Part shown: positions 16,449 through 24,571 of the stretch, one piece after another
How the letters are laid out: the number at the start of each line of letters is the position of its first letter
Position numbering within the stretch: the stretch's first letter is position 1
Source of the DNA: Hymenobacter puniceus
Lineage (GTDB): Bacteria; Bacteroidota; Bacteroidia; Cytophagales; Hymenobacteraceae
DNA length: 64,000 bases
Direction: 5' to 3'
NCBI RefSeq assembly: GCF_014333525.1
Contig: NZ_JACSCX010000008.1
Coordinates: 1 to 64,000, forward strand
Notes under the pieces: generated by a model
Databases searched by the model: none
What the model was told of the DNA's origin: nothing
What the model saw: the letters and a program-made list of their open reading frames with translations, nothing else
Translations under genes and position numbers: made by a program

Positions 16449-17687
16449 TTACATAAGATGCTTTTCTATAAGTTCTCGCGCAATTGCTGAGCTAGTGTAA
16501 GCCGCATAATTATGATATCTATCATCTTTATTTTCATCGGCAAAGTCAACAACTGATTTAATGCAGATCGATTTAGGTTTTGGATGTATGCTCTCTTGAG
16601 CTGCTAAGAAAACAGCATATGCTTCCATCTCAATCCCAATTAGTTTTCTATGCTGCTCTTGAACACGCTTAATGCTGTCTCCATCTGCCAAAACAGCAGC
16701 ACCAGATGCTACTGGTCCAATATGCATAGAAAGAGAATCAGAAGGTTTAGTAAACTTGAAATCCCGTTTAATTTCAAATAATAATTGTTCGTCTAATTTT
16801 ATTCTATTTACGTAAGATTTCAACGTCGGATCTAAATATATTTGATAAGGCTCCTGCAAAAAAACAGGCGCCCTAGTATCTTCGGACAAAGTGATTTTAC
16901 CACTACCATAATCCCAAAGCATTTCCGGAACTATAACATCTCCATAATTAGCTTTTCCACGTATAGCAGCCATGATGCCGCACATAATTATGTAGATGGG
17001 ACGAAAATGCTGAATCATTTTCATAGATAAAGCAGCCGCGGCAGGCATTCCCATTCTAGCACATGCAGCTAAATGAATTTCTTTCCTATTTCCAGAGCGA
17101 TCAGTTAATACTGTTTTATAGTATTGGGTATCATCATGAGGTAAATTAATTCCTTCCCACAGCCAACCATTATTCAGCACGCTTTGCAACTCAATTGTAT
17201 CCAAAGCACATATTATGCATGCAAGCGTTTTATGCTCCGATTGTTGACCTGTTGCGCTTGAAGCAGCGAGAATTTGATTTATTCGCTCAATTAATTGGTC
17301 CTTCCACTGGTAGCCGAATTCATCATAGTAAATAGATGAAAAGTTCTTATTGAAAAACTTTTCACTATTTTTTTCAAATAACTCCGAGTGCTGAGTTATA
17401 CCTATTACGTATCTAGGTGCAAGATAATTATCTCTATCTGTAATTTCTGCTAACAAATCAATACCCCCATCTGGATTTGATTCCTCATCTATACGGGTTG
17501 GAATCATCATATCCAATAATAAGACGTCGTATGCTTGTTTTTGCATCTCAGCTAATGCCGCTAAAGTGCTAGAAGCATGAATTATATTTGCTATATCAAC
17601 GCCGCATGTTACAAGGGCATTAGTTATTTTCTGCATTTTAGCAGGGTTGTCTTCAACTAGAAGAATTTTAAGCATTTGATATTTCAT
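16449..17687 (-). CDS. dtcC: DtcC: receiver domain fused to a nucleoside-phosphorylase-type effector (Detocs)
   Basis: 412 residues (408 from an inner ATG). Residues 5-150 are a response-regulator receiver with acidic LVEDN at 10-14 and phospho-acceptor Asp59 in VLLLDMMIP. Residues 158-412 are a PNP/MTA-nucleosidase-type domain: CGIMAAIRGKANYGDVIVPE, then IGIEMEAYAV (Glu353-Met354-Glu355) and SVVDFADENKDD with Asp381. In Detocs this effector cleaves ATP to adenine and ribose triphosphate when the kinase senses phage. Its start overlaps dtcB by 20 bp. The region is much richer in A+T than its surroundings, a sign of horizontal transfer. ATP cleavage is assigned by homology. Confidence 0.85.
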   Translation of the reverse strand: MKYQMLKILLVEDNPAKMQKITNALVTCGVDIANIIHASSTLAALAEMQKQAYDVLLLDMMIPTRIDEESNPDGGIDLLAEITDRDNYLAPRYVIGITQHSELFEKNSEKFFNKNFSSIYYDEFGYQWKDQLIERINQILAASSATGQQSEHKTLACIICALDTIELQSVLNNGWLWEGINLPHDDTQYYKTVLTDRSGNRKEIHLAACARMGMPAAAALSMKMIQHFRPIYIIMCGIMAAIRGKANYGDVIVPEMLWDYGSGKITLSEDTRAPVFLQEPYQIYLDPTLKSYVNRIKLDEQLLFEIKRDFKFTKPSDSLSMHIGPVASGAAVLADGDSIKRVQEQHRKLIGIEMEAYAVFLAAQESIHPKPKSICIKSVVDFADENKDDRYHNYAAYTSSAIARELIEKHLM

Positions 17688-18123
17688 TTAGCATTTTTGT
17701 CAAATTGTCTTTCCAATCATCTAAAGCGTTGTTATAATAAACAGCGCCTTTGTAATTCGAAAGTCCATCTTCTTTAAGTTGGTGATCAAGTTCAGAAAGT
17801 GTTAATTCATTATTTTTTTCGCCAAATTTATCGAATTGCGTCACAATAATTACTGGCGTATCGATGGATATTCTTTCCATTTCATACAATATTTCACTAC
17901 CCCCATAATACTGTGGATTGCCACCATTTTCATCAATGTCAACATCAAATGTTGGCATTGACATATCGAGAATTACGAGATCAAATTTTTTGTCCATAAT
18001 AGCGCGTATACCACTATTCATAGACTTAGCAAAATCTACAATAGGATTACTAATACTGTTATTAAGAAAAAGAGCAATTTGTTCTCTCTTTAGTTCGTCA
18101 TCTTCAACGATCAATATCTTCAT
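17668..18123 (-). CDS. dtcB: DtcB: stand-alone receiver protein (Detocs)
   Basis: 151 residues, a single receiver domain: acidic pocket VEDDE (6-10), phospho-acceptor Asp53 in LVILDMSMP and conserved Thr95 in VIIVTQFD. There is no output domain. In Detocs the stand-alone receiver drains phosphate from the kinase and so prevents accidental firing of DtcC; loss of it is toxic. Between beta-3 and alpha-3 it has an Asn/Gly-rich insertion (residues 60-75). Its ends overlap dtcA and dtcC by exactly 20 bp each, so the three genes are translationally linked. Confidence 0.85.
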   Translation of the reverse strand: MKILIVEDDELKREQIALFLNNSISNPIVDFAKSMNSGIRAIMDKKFDLVILDMSMPTFDVDIDENGGNPQYYGGSEILYEMERISIDTPVIIVTQFDKFGEKNNELTLSELDHQLKEDGLSNYKGAVYYNNALDDWKDNLTKMLNEISNA

Positions 18124-21100
18124 GCTTTACAAACTGCTTGCTGTCGAATGGAAAGTTTATTTGCACAAAAAACTTTTGTGAATCAGCGCCAAATGAAAAA
18201 TATGGTATACCATTATTGATATCATCAGCAATATCGTACTGTAATATCTTTTGTATTTTAAAAAACCCGGATCCGCCTTCAAGATTAACATACTCTTGTG
18301 ATATATTCTTATCAATATAATCCTTTATTTGGTTAAGCTTGCGTTTTGATTTTATGGAAAGCTCGAGACTGGCAATTGCATTTTCGATGTTAACAACAAT
18401 ATTATTGTTTTTGATAAATATAAATATATCAGCCTTTGATTGTCCATAATAGCCTGAATGCTTTATTATATTCTCAAATATAATGAAGAATATATCAACA
18501 TAATTAGCCAAATACTGGCCATTTACGAACAAGCAAGTTACTTCTTCAGCAACATCAAGGTTTGCTTTAAAATCTGGGTATAAAGTTGTAATACTATCAA
18601 TGCTTATATTTATAGAATCGTCCACAGTAAAAGGCTCATTTGCAAATTCTTTAGAAAGCCTGAACCACTCAGTAACCCTATCGATTGCGACTTGCACTTC
18701 TGAACGTGTGCGACTAATAGCGGTATTCAATACAGCTATGTTGGGGATATTTGAAATTGAATTTACTTGTTTTAATAAATGATCAAACATGTCATTAATT
18801 GATGGCTTTATTTCAGATGAAATTCTTTCTCTGAACTTATCTAAGGCATCTTCAAGCACCAAGTAAAACTGTTTAAATATTGCTTCGAGGAAATCATCAA
18901 AGCTAGTATTTGCTGTCACTTCACTTGACAGAATAATCATACCTTGTTTACCTAAAGAAAAATTAAACATGCCCTTGTCATCTGGCCCCTTCTTAATTTG
19001 AACCCACTCGCCTAATATCTTTTCTAATAAAGAATCAAATGTTTGTGAAAATTCAGAAAGGGTTTTTTCCATTTGTAAAATAACAACAGAATCATTAATA
19101 CTAAGTTCGTTGGGCCAATAATCATTATTCTGGTACACGAATCCATTAGTAGATTTAACTCGTTGTGTTATAAGATTATTTAATTCAAGAACGCTCCTTG
19201 TTTGGCTTGATAAAGTTCCATGTCTAATTCTTGTGCTTAAATATCCATCAAGGCCGTATTCTGTATTAGAAACAAATAAATCTCGCAAATCAACGATCAT
19301 TGATTCAAACAAGGCATAAGTTTCGTTTTCTGGAAGATCAAGAGATAATATTGATTCACTGAAGCTTGCGCCATCTAAGTCCTTAGGCAGCTTACTATAT
19401 GTATCTCGCATCTTCGTTTCTATATTGGCAAAATATTCAGAATCTATACCTTCCTTTATTAATGATATATATCTAGCAAATTTGTCCTTTATTTGTTTGC
19501 TAACAACTAATTTTAGCTGATTGGAATTTACGTATATTTTGCTTTTTTCAATTTCTTTAACACGTTTACGTATCATTATTTTTCTTTGAATATCTTTTAT
19601 TTCATTTTGATACACTTCTGTGTTGCTTGGATCACACTGAATTAATAATTTGCAAACAAGTAGGCGTTCGCGAACCACTTCTTGTGAGCTTCTAAATGCG
19701 ATTGATTTACTGAACATGTTTTCGTTGCATATTTCTTTTAAAAAATATATTATTTTATTAATTGGATATTCATCGAGAGAATCGTTGAGTTCAGATGCTC
19801 TTTTAACCCCATTTGATTTAAGAAAGTCTTCGTAAGCATACTTTTTTCGTCTTTCAAGCCTGTTATCGCTAATTAGTTTATAAATATCCAATAAAATCGA
19901 TTGAGACAATGGATCAGAAGTAGTGAACTTAATTGCCTCTAATTCCTTTACTATCTTCTCTATCGGTAGAAATGCTAATACTCTGTTATTATCAATGTAT
20001 TTAGTTACAACGAAATCTATGCACTCATCGAATTTTTTACTACGAAGCAATAACTGGCAATACATTCGCATTGCCGAGTATTTTATGAATCCATCCTCAG
20101 ATTCTAGTAATCTATGGCAAAGCGTAAGTCCTATAGAATTTTTGTTGCTAACAAATGACTTTAAAGTATTTGCAAAAGTTAATTCATTTATATCAACTTG
20201 GGAAGTTTGGTCATTTTTCTGTCGCAACAAAGTATCTAAAGAATTTTGAATATTAATAAATTTATTATTAGCAATATTATTGTAAAAGTCTTTTTTTGAT
20301 TTTGGCTTCAAAAAAAACCAAAATCTATAGAGGTCTTCAGTCTGCAAAGCAGTAGCGCCATAATGCGCAAGATAAATATCTTCATCTGTTGTTTCATTAG
20401 AAATTATATTTACTATATATCCTAACAATCCATCTGCCCATGCATATGTATAATAATTTACAGTCAAGTTAAGAAGATAAATTAAAGAGTTTTCAAAATC
20501 ATCATCAACTTTTAGTAATGACGATAACCTTTTTATAATCTCTAAAGCAATACCTTTTTTTGGAAATATAGAGTTGATTAAGTCCACTGGGGCATTAGGA
20601 CGCTCTAATATTCTGGACACTGTAACCAGAGACCCTATGTTATTTGCATTTTCATAAAACTCTGACTTAGCGAAATTTATCGCCAAGTCAAATTGATTAT
20701 GTATATAAGCAATTTGGCTTGGCAATAATTGTTGTTTATCCTCAAATAATTTATTATTTAATATATCTAATGCTGATGATTTAACAACGCTGGCCAAATC
20801 AGATAATAAATTTGGAAGCGTTTTTGACTTTAATTCATAGGGAATATCTAAAGATAAATTAGAGTTAAATGAAGCTATTATTGATTTAACAGCGTACATT
20901 AAAGCTTCATAGCTATCAATTACTGAAACAGAATTAGAAACATTAAGCAATATACTTAGATCAGCTGCTCCTAGAATGTGGTTCGCAGCAAAGTGGTATT
21001 TGAAGAAAGGGTGCAATAGACTGTCCCTAATATTCTTTTGTAATATATCCTCCACATATTTTCTATGAGCAAAATACGAAGTGCTTGGCTCATTTCTATA

Positions 21101-21631
21101 GCTGATATAGTGTGCAAACAAGTACGTTGCACTATTGCGATTTGATTTAAGTCTAACATAAGCCGAAAAGCTCTTTTGTGGCTCTAACCCTTTTGAAGCC
21201 TGTAGAAAAGCAATTTTATTTTTAATGTACCAATATGAATACCCAAAATGTTGTTCAATTTCATTTAAAATATGTTCGCACTCATCATAATTTCCATGCA
21301 ATATATGTTTATTAAAACTCTCGGATAAGTTTATAAATATATTTAGCTTTTGATAATGACATTTGAGATATGAAGCTGTCCATAGCAACTCTTTCTCTAG
21401 ATCAACTGTGGCTAATGGAGCACTTACCGTTAGCAAAGAAACGTTAGAGGGAAATGGGTCATATATATTCGCATTAATTTTCTTTACTGAATATATAAAT
21501 TTAACAATTTCAGGCACTTGATCTAATCTTATTCTCCTTTTTATCGCGCTTATATCTTTTTGCAAAGCTTTAGAATTAAGCAAATACCCCTTAATGGAGT
21601 TATAGTTATCAATATTAAGCTGAGATTTCAT
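18104..21631 (-). CDS. dtcA: DtcA: large sensor histidine kinase with helical repeats (Detocs)
   Basis: 1175 residues, no signal peptide or membrane segment. The first 750 residues are helical and TPR-like, the presumed phage-sensing part. RIRHGTLSS holds a candidate phospho-acceptor, His804. The C-terminal kinase domain (about 1040-1160) has an N-box FENIIKHSG (Asn1054) and a G-box EGGSGFFKI (about 1118-1126). The usual DxGxG motif between them is replaced by VVNIENAIAS, so ATP binding may be atypical. The gene opens the dtcA-B-C operon, 95 bp downstream of the integrase on the same strand, and is AT-rich like its partners. Confidence 0.8.
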   Translation of the reverse strand: MKSQLNIDNYNSIKGYLLNSKALQKDISAIKRRIRLDQVPEIVKFIYSVKKINANIYDPFPSNVSLLTVSAPLATVDLEKELLWTASYLKCHYQKLNIFINLSESFNKHILHGNYDECEHILNEIEQHFGYSYWYIKNKIAFLQASKGLEPQKSFSAYVRLKSNRNSATYLFAHYISYRNEPSTSYFAHRKYVEDILQKNIRDSLLHPFFKYHFAANHILGAADLSILLNVSNSVSVIDSYEALMYAVKSIIASFNSNLSLDIPYELKSKTLPNLLSDLASVVKSSALDILNNKLFEDKQQLLPSQIAYIHNQFDLAINFAKSEFYENANNIGSLVTVSRILERPNAPVDLINSIFPKKGIALEIIKRLSSLLKVDDDFENSLIYLLNLTVNYYTYAWADGLLGYIVNIISNETTDEDIYLAHYGATALQTEDLYRFWFFLKPKSKKDFYNNIANNKFINIQNSLDTLLRQKNDQTSQVDINELTFANTLKSFVSNKNSIGLTLCHRLLESEDGFIKYSAMRMYCQLLLRSKKFDECIDFVVTKYIDNNRVLAFLPIEKIVKELEAIKFTTSDPLSQSILLDIYKLISDNRLERRKKYAYEDFLKSNGVKRASELNDSLDEYPINKIIYFLKEICNENMFSKSIAFRSSQEVVRERLLVCKLLIQCDPSNTEVYQNEIKDIQRKIMIRKRVKEIEKSKIYVNSNQLKLVVSKQIKDKFARYISLIKEGIDSEYFANIETKMRDTYSKLPKDLDGASFSESILSLDLPENETYALFESMIVDLRDLFVSNTEYGLDGYLSTRIRHGTLSSQTRSVLELNNLITQRVKSTNGFVYQNNDYWPNELSINDSVVILQMEKTLSEFSQTFDSLLEKILGEWVQIKKGPDDKGMFNFSLGKQGMIILSSEVTANTSFDDFLEAIFKQFYLVLEDALDKFRERISSEIKPSINDMFDHLLKQVNSISNIPNIAVLNTAISRTRSEVQVAIDRVTEWFRLSKEFANEPFTVDDSINISIDSITTLYPDFKANLDVAEEVTCLFVNGQYLANYVDIFFIIFENIIKHSGYYGQSKADIFIFIKNNNIVVNIENAIASLELSIKSKRKLNQIKDYIDKNISQEYVNLEGGSGFFKIQKILQYDIADDINNGIPYFSFGADSQKFFVQINFPFDSKQFVKHEDIDR

Positions 21632-21726
21632 TTTTCTGTTTTGAGTTTGGTGTGTAGTATGATGCTCAATACTGGAAAATATTGGCTAATACAATATTTC
21701 GTAAATATGATAAGATGTATGCAATC

Positions 21727-22707
21727 TTACAACCCTAAATATTGAGCTGCGTTAAATCTTTTTACATCATCTAGACGAGCATACCGTTCAATCATAGCAT
21801 CTGTTTTTTGCTTGGTCTGGTTTTTTATTGCCTTATTGGATTGCCCAGCTTCTACCGCAATGGTTACAAATGAGGCGCGCAAAGAATGCGCAGAATACAT
21901 TGCGCCTAAATGCCGTTGCACTAAATCATTTACACTCTGATCCGTTAACCGATGTTGGCTGGGTTGAGCCGGTCGTTCCTTAGTCCCGCGGCTCATGCGG
22001 GTAAATAAAGGACCGCTGGTTCGCTCGAGACACTCAATCCATTCCTGGATGGCCCGCACCGGACAGAAATCCGCACTGGGCGAGTAAAATACTGCTTTGT
22101 CTTCCTCGAGTCCATACTGGTTAGTTTTGCTCTGGCGCAAATGAATCACCAATGCTTGCCGAGTAAGCTCCACGTCCTCCACGTTCAGGGCCACCAGCTC
22201 CGAGCGACGAAAGGCCCCAGCAAAGCCCAACAACAACAACGCCCGGTCCCGTAATCCCGTCGGGGTGCTCACATCCATTGCCCGAATAGCTTGCTTCAAC
22301 TCCGCCACGCTAAAAGCGGGCGCCTGGCGCTGCCGCTTGCCCACGACCCGGGCAATACCATCGAGCACAACCTGTAGGGCCTCGTGACCGGTCGGCGACG
22401 GCTGTCCCGCCAATTGGTGCAGCTTAGCAATGGCCGCCACGTGTCGCCGAATGGTCGCCAGCTTCATGCTCCGGTCCGCCATCTGCGATACGTAGCCGGC
22501 GACCGTCGTGACTTCAGCCGGCAAGTGCGTCACCTGATGATGCGCGCAGTAATCCTGGAAGCTGCGCAAGTCCGCCGCGTAGCCGCGCTTGGTATTCTCG
22601 GCGCCGTGCAATCCGGCCTCGACATACTTGGCTACCGAAGACGGCAGCTCAACCAGCGAGTGGTTGCGGGTGGGCACGAGGACGGGAAGCGACAACGAAT
22701 TTTCCAT
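21727..22707 (-). CDS. Tyrosine recombinase / integrase
   Basis: 326 residues. The N-terminal SAM-like core-binding domain covers about 20-110. The catalytic domain shows the first Arg in GFAGAFRRSELVAL, the beta-hairpin Lys in SKTNQYG, the HxxR pair in YSAHSLRASF, and the nucleophile Tyr in MIERYARLDD near the C-terminus. The usual second His/Trp position is Lys in SNKAIKNQT, as in several phage-like integrases. It sits beside inverted repeat S3 (22766-22798) and upstream of Detocs. It may move the defence island, or resolve plasmid multimers. Confidence 0.85.
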   Translation of the reverse strand: MENSLSLPVLVPTRNHSLVELPSSVAKYVEAGLHGAENTKRGYAADLRSFQDYCAHHQVTHLPAEVTTVAGYVSQMADRSMKLATIRRHVAAIAKLHQLAGQPSPTGHEALQVVLDGIARVVGKRQRQAPAFSVAELKQAIRAMDVSTPTGLRDRALLLLGFAGAFRRSELVALNVEDVELTRQALVIHLRQSKTNQYGLEEDKAVFYSPSADFCPVRAIQEWIECLERTSGPLFTRMSRGTKERPAQPSQHRLTDQSVNDLVQRHLGAMYSAHSLRASFVTIAVEAGQSNKAIKNQTKQKTDAMIERYARLDDVKRFNAAQYLGL

Positions 22708-22765
22708 GCACCTATATAAATAAGGAGTGACGACCAGATTTCACCCCAAATTAGCATAAAATAGA

Positions 22766-22798
22766 TTAGTACCGATAATTCAGGATTGTCGGTACTAA
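22766..22798. repeat. Inverted repeat S3 next to the integrase gene
   Basis: Arms TTAGTACCGATAAT (22766-22779) and 22785-22798 differ at one position. Written with ATAA/TTGT boundaries the spacer is TTCAGGA, 7 bp, the same geometry as S1 and S2. It lies 59 bp before the integrase start. It is a candidate attachment or crossover site; it might also be the terminator of the fic gene, though it lacks a good T-tract on that strand. Confidence 0.55.
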
Positions 22799-22861
22799 TT
22801 TACCTACTGATTTTTATCCCGGGAGAAGACACAGCAGAGAATGAATGCCCATGAGCCTTGG

Positions 22862-24220
22862 TTATCGTTCAACTCCGTGCCCGGCATCGCGACGTACAGC
22901 GGCACCAATGGAATTCTGAATCTCGGGCGCTTTCACCAAAACTCCCGTCTCGCTTTTCAATTCGTCCAAGTATTGGCTGCCATTTAGTGCCGGAATCTCA
23001 TCTGCTGCTTCAATTGACTTGCCGACGTTCTTCCGGTTCAATCCGCCAATGAAGGGCGTGCGTTCAACGTGCTGGGCAACTTCCTGCAGCCGTGCCGCGT
23101 CCAGCACCTTCCCGTGCTCACGAAGGCTTTGGGCTACATGGCTAGCTGCCTGTTGAAAAATGGCTTGTGCCACCTCATGGGTTTTAAGTTGAGTCGGCAA
23201 CTTCACTCCTGCTTCCTTTACCGCCAACGCCTGGACCTGCTCCGTCGCTGCCCGAAAGCGCTTAGCATCCGTCTGGTCCTGCCGGGCATCGGGTCCCTGC
23301 AATGCCGGATGCTTGATAATCGTCTCCGCTGCCTGCTGAAACTGTCCCAGGTGGGTCTGAATAGCCACTGGGTTCAGATTCGTTGCTTCCACCCCCTTCC
23401 CCACTGCTACTCCCTTCTCATAATTACCGACCCCGGGCATATTGGCCACAATGTCCATCACCCGGTAGCCCGTTACCTCCAGCTCGCGCCGGGCATCCAT
23501 GGCTTGCATCTGCGGGGATAAGGCCGCCAGGGGCCGAGCCTGGGTCGGGTCGCGGAGCTTCTCCGCTTCAAGGCCCGGCGCCGGGCTGATTACCTGCTCA
23601 AACATGGCTTTCAGCGCCTGCAAGTTCTTCTCCGCTTCTTGGGGCGCGTGCGGGCGCACCATCGCCAGGTCGCGGGCCCGGTTGAGCGTGGCCGGGTCAA
23701 TGCGGCCGAAGTCGACCTGATAGCCGGCTTCCTTACCCAGCTGCACAAACGTGGCCTGCAGCGTGCGCCCATTGCCGTCCCGAAAAGCGTGGGTGTGGTT
23801 GTACTGGTCAAGATAGTAGGCCGCCCGCTCAGCAAACTTCTCTTCCGATAGCCCCTTCAGGTAATTCTCCTTGCCCAGCTGCTCACCAATGGCGTTCAGT
23901 CGCACCTCAATCTCTTTGTAGGGCGCGTAGGTCATCGTTTCCTTGAAGCCGGTGACGTACGTGGGTTTGTGCCCCTGAAACTCCCGGTCAGCCCGGGTTT
24001 CACCGGCCCACTGGTAGACGCCTTCAAAGAGCTTCTGGTGGACCAGCTTGAGATGGGCGTGGTCGTAGCGCCCGCCGGGGATGCCGCCCTGCACATTGAG
24101 CCGCTGCAGGCGCAGCAGCGAGGAGTCAGTTTCGGCCTGGGCCAGCTGCTGGGGGTCGGTAATGCCCAGCCGGTTGAGCCGTACCCCGTTCTCGTCGCTG
24201 AATCGGTCGCCCCTTACCAT
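22862..24220 (-). CDS. Fic-domain protein (VbhT-like toxin or T4SS effector)
   Basis: 452 residues. The Fic domain fills about residues 1-200, with the flap region near YVTGFKETMTYAP and the active-site motif HAFRDGNGRTLQ (His144-Gln155). The canonical HxFx(D/E)GNGRxxR motif ends in Arg; here it is Gln155. Fic enzymes usually transfer AMP to target proteins. The C-terminal 250 residues are helical, unrecognised and end in a basic tail. In Bartonella VbhT, a Fic-BID protein of a conjugative plasmid, the tail is a secretion signal. The ATG overlaps the antitoxin stop by one base (TGATG), and the T4CP and relaxase genes are upstream in the same operon. Confidence 0.8.
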   Translation of the reverse strand: MVRGDRFSDENGVRLNRLGITDPQQLAQAETDSSLLRLQRLNVQGGIPGGRYDHAHLKLVHQKLFEGVYQWAGETRADREFQGHKPTYVTGFKETMTYAPYKEIEVRLNAIGEQLGKENYLKGLSEEKFAERAAYYLDQYNHTHAFRDGNGRTLQATFVQLGKEAGYQVDFGRIDPATLNRARDLAMVRPHAPQEAEKNLQALKAMFEQVISPAPGLEAEKLRDPTQARPLAALSPQMQAMDARRELEVTGYRVMDIVANMPGVGNYEKGVAVGKGVEATNLNPVAIQTHLGQFQQAAETIIKHPALQGPDARQDQTDAKRFRAATEQVQALAVKEAGVKLPTQLKTHEVAQAIFQQAASHVAQSLREHGKVLDAARLQEVAQHVERTPFIGGLNRKNVGKSIEAADEIPALNGSQYLDELKSETGVLVKAPEIQNSIGAAVRRDAGHGVER

Positions 24221-24492
24221 CAGCGCGCGGGGTTAGGCTCAGAAGCAGCGGAGTCGCCTCCCGGCCGGTAGCGGGCCAGCAGCATGGCATCGGTCAGCTC
24301 GATGGCCTCCTCGATGCTTATCTCGCCGTCCACGTGCCGCTGCATGATGGCCAGGGCCTCCGGGCTGGGCGCGGGGCCGTTGCTCATCAGGATGGCGATG
24401 GAGTTGTTGGCGTGGCGCTCGCGCTCCTGGCGGGCAGTGAGCTGCTCGGGGTTCAGGCCGGCCGGGGCGGGCGTGAAAAAAGACTTCATCAT
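24220..24492 (-). CDS. VbhA-like antitoxin of the Fic protein
   Basis: 90 residues. The C-terminal half, SPEALAIMQRHVDGEISIEE, matches the VbhA family. The inhibitory helix of class I Fic antitoxins carries (S/T)xxxE(G/N); aligned without gaps on the family, this one reads IxxxNG (ILMSNG), so the inhibitory Glu is Asn and the Ser/Thr is Ile. The matching Fic protein lacks the second Arg that this Glu normally blocks. Gene order antitoxin-toxin with a one-base overlap is typical. Inhibition is inferred from family and operon. Confidence 0.75.
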   Translation of the reverse strand: MMKSFFTPAPAGLNPEQLTARQERERHANNSIAILMSNGPAPSPEALAIMQRHVDGEISIEEAIELTDAMLLARYRPGGDSAASEPNPAR

Positions 24493-24571
24493 AGGGCTTG
24501 GGGTGTAGGTGCTGGGTACTTACTCAACAGTAAAAACGGCCTGAACGTGTCTTTGAAAGGGGTTTTTGAGG

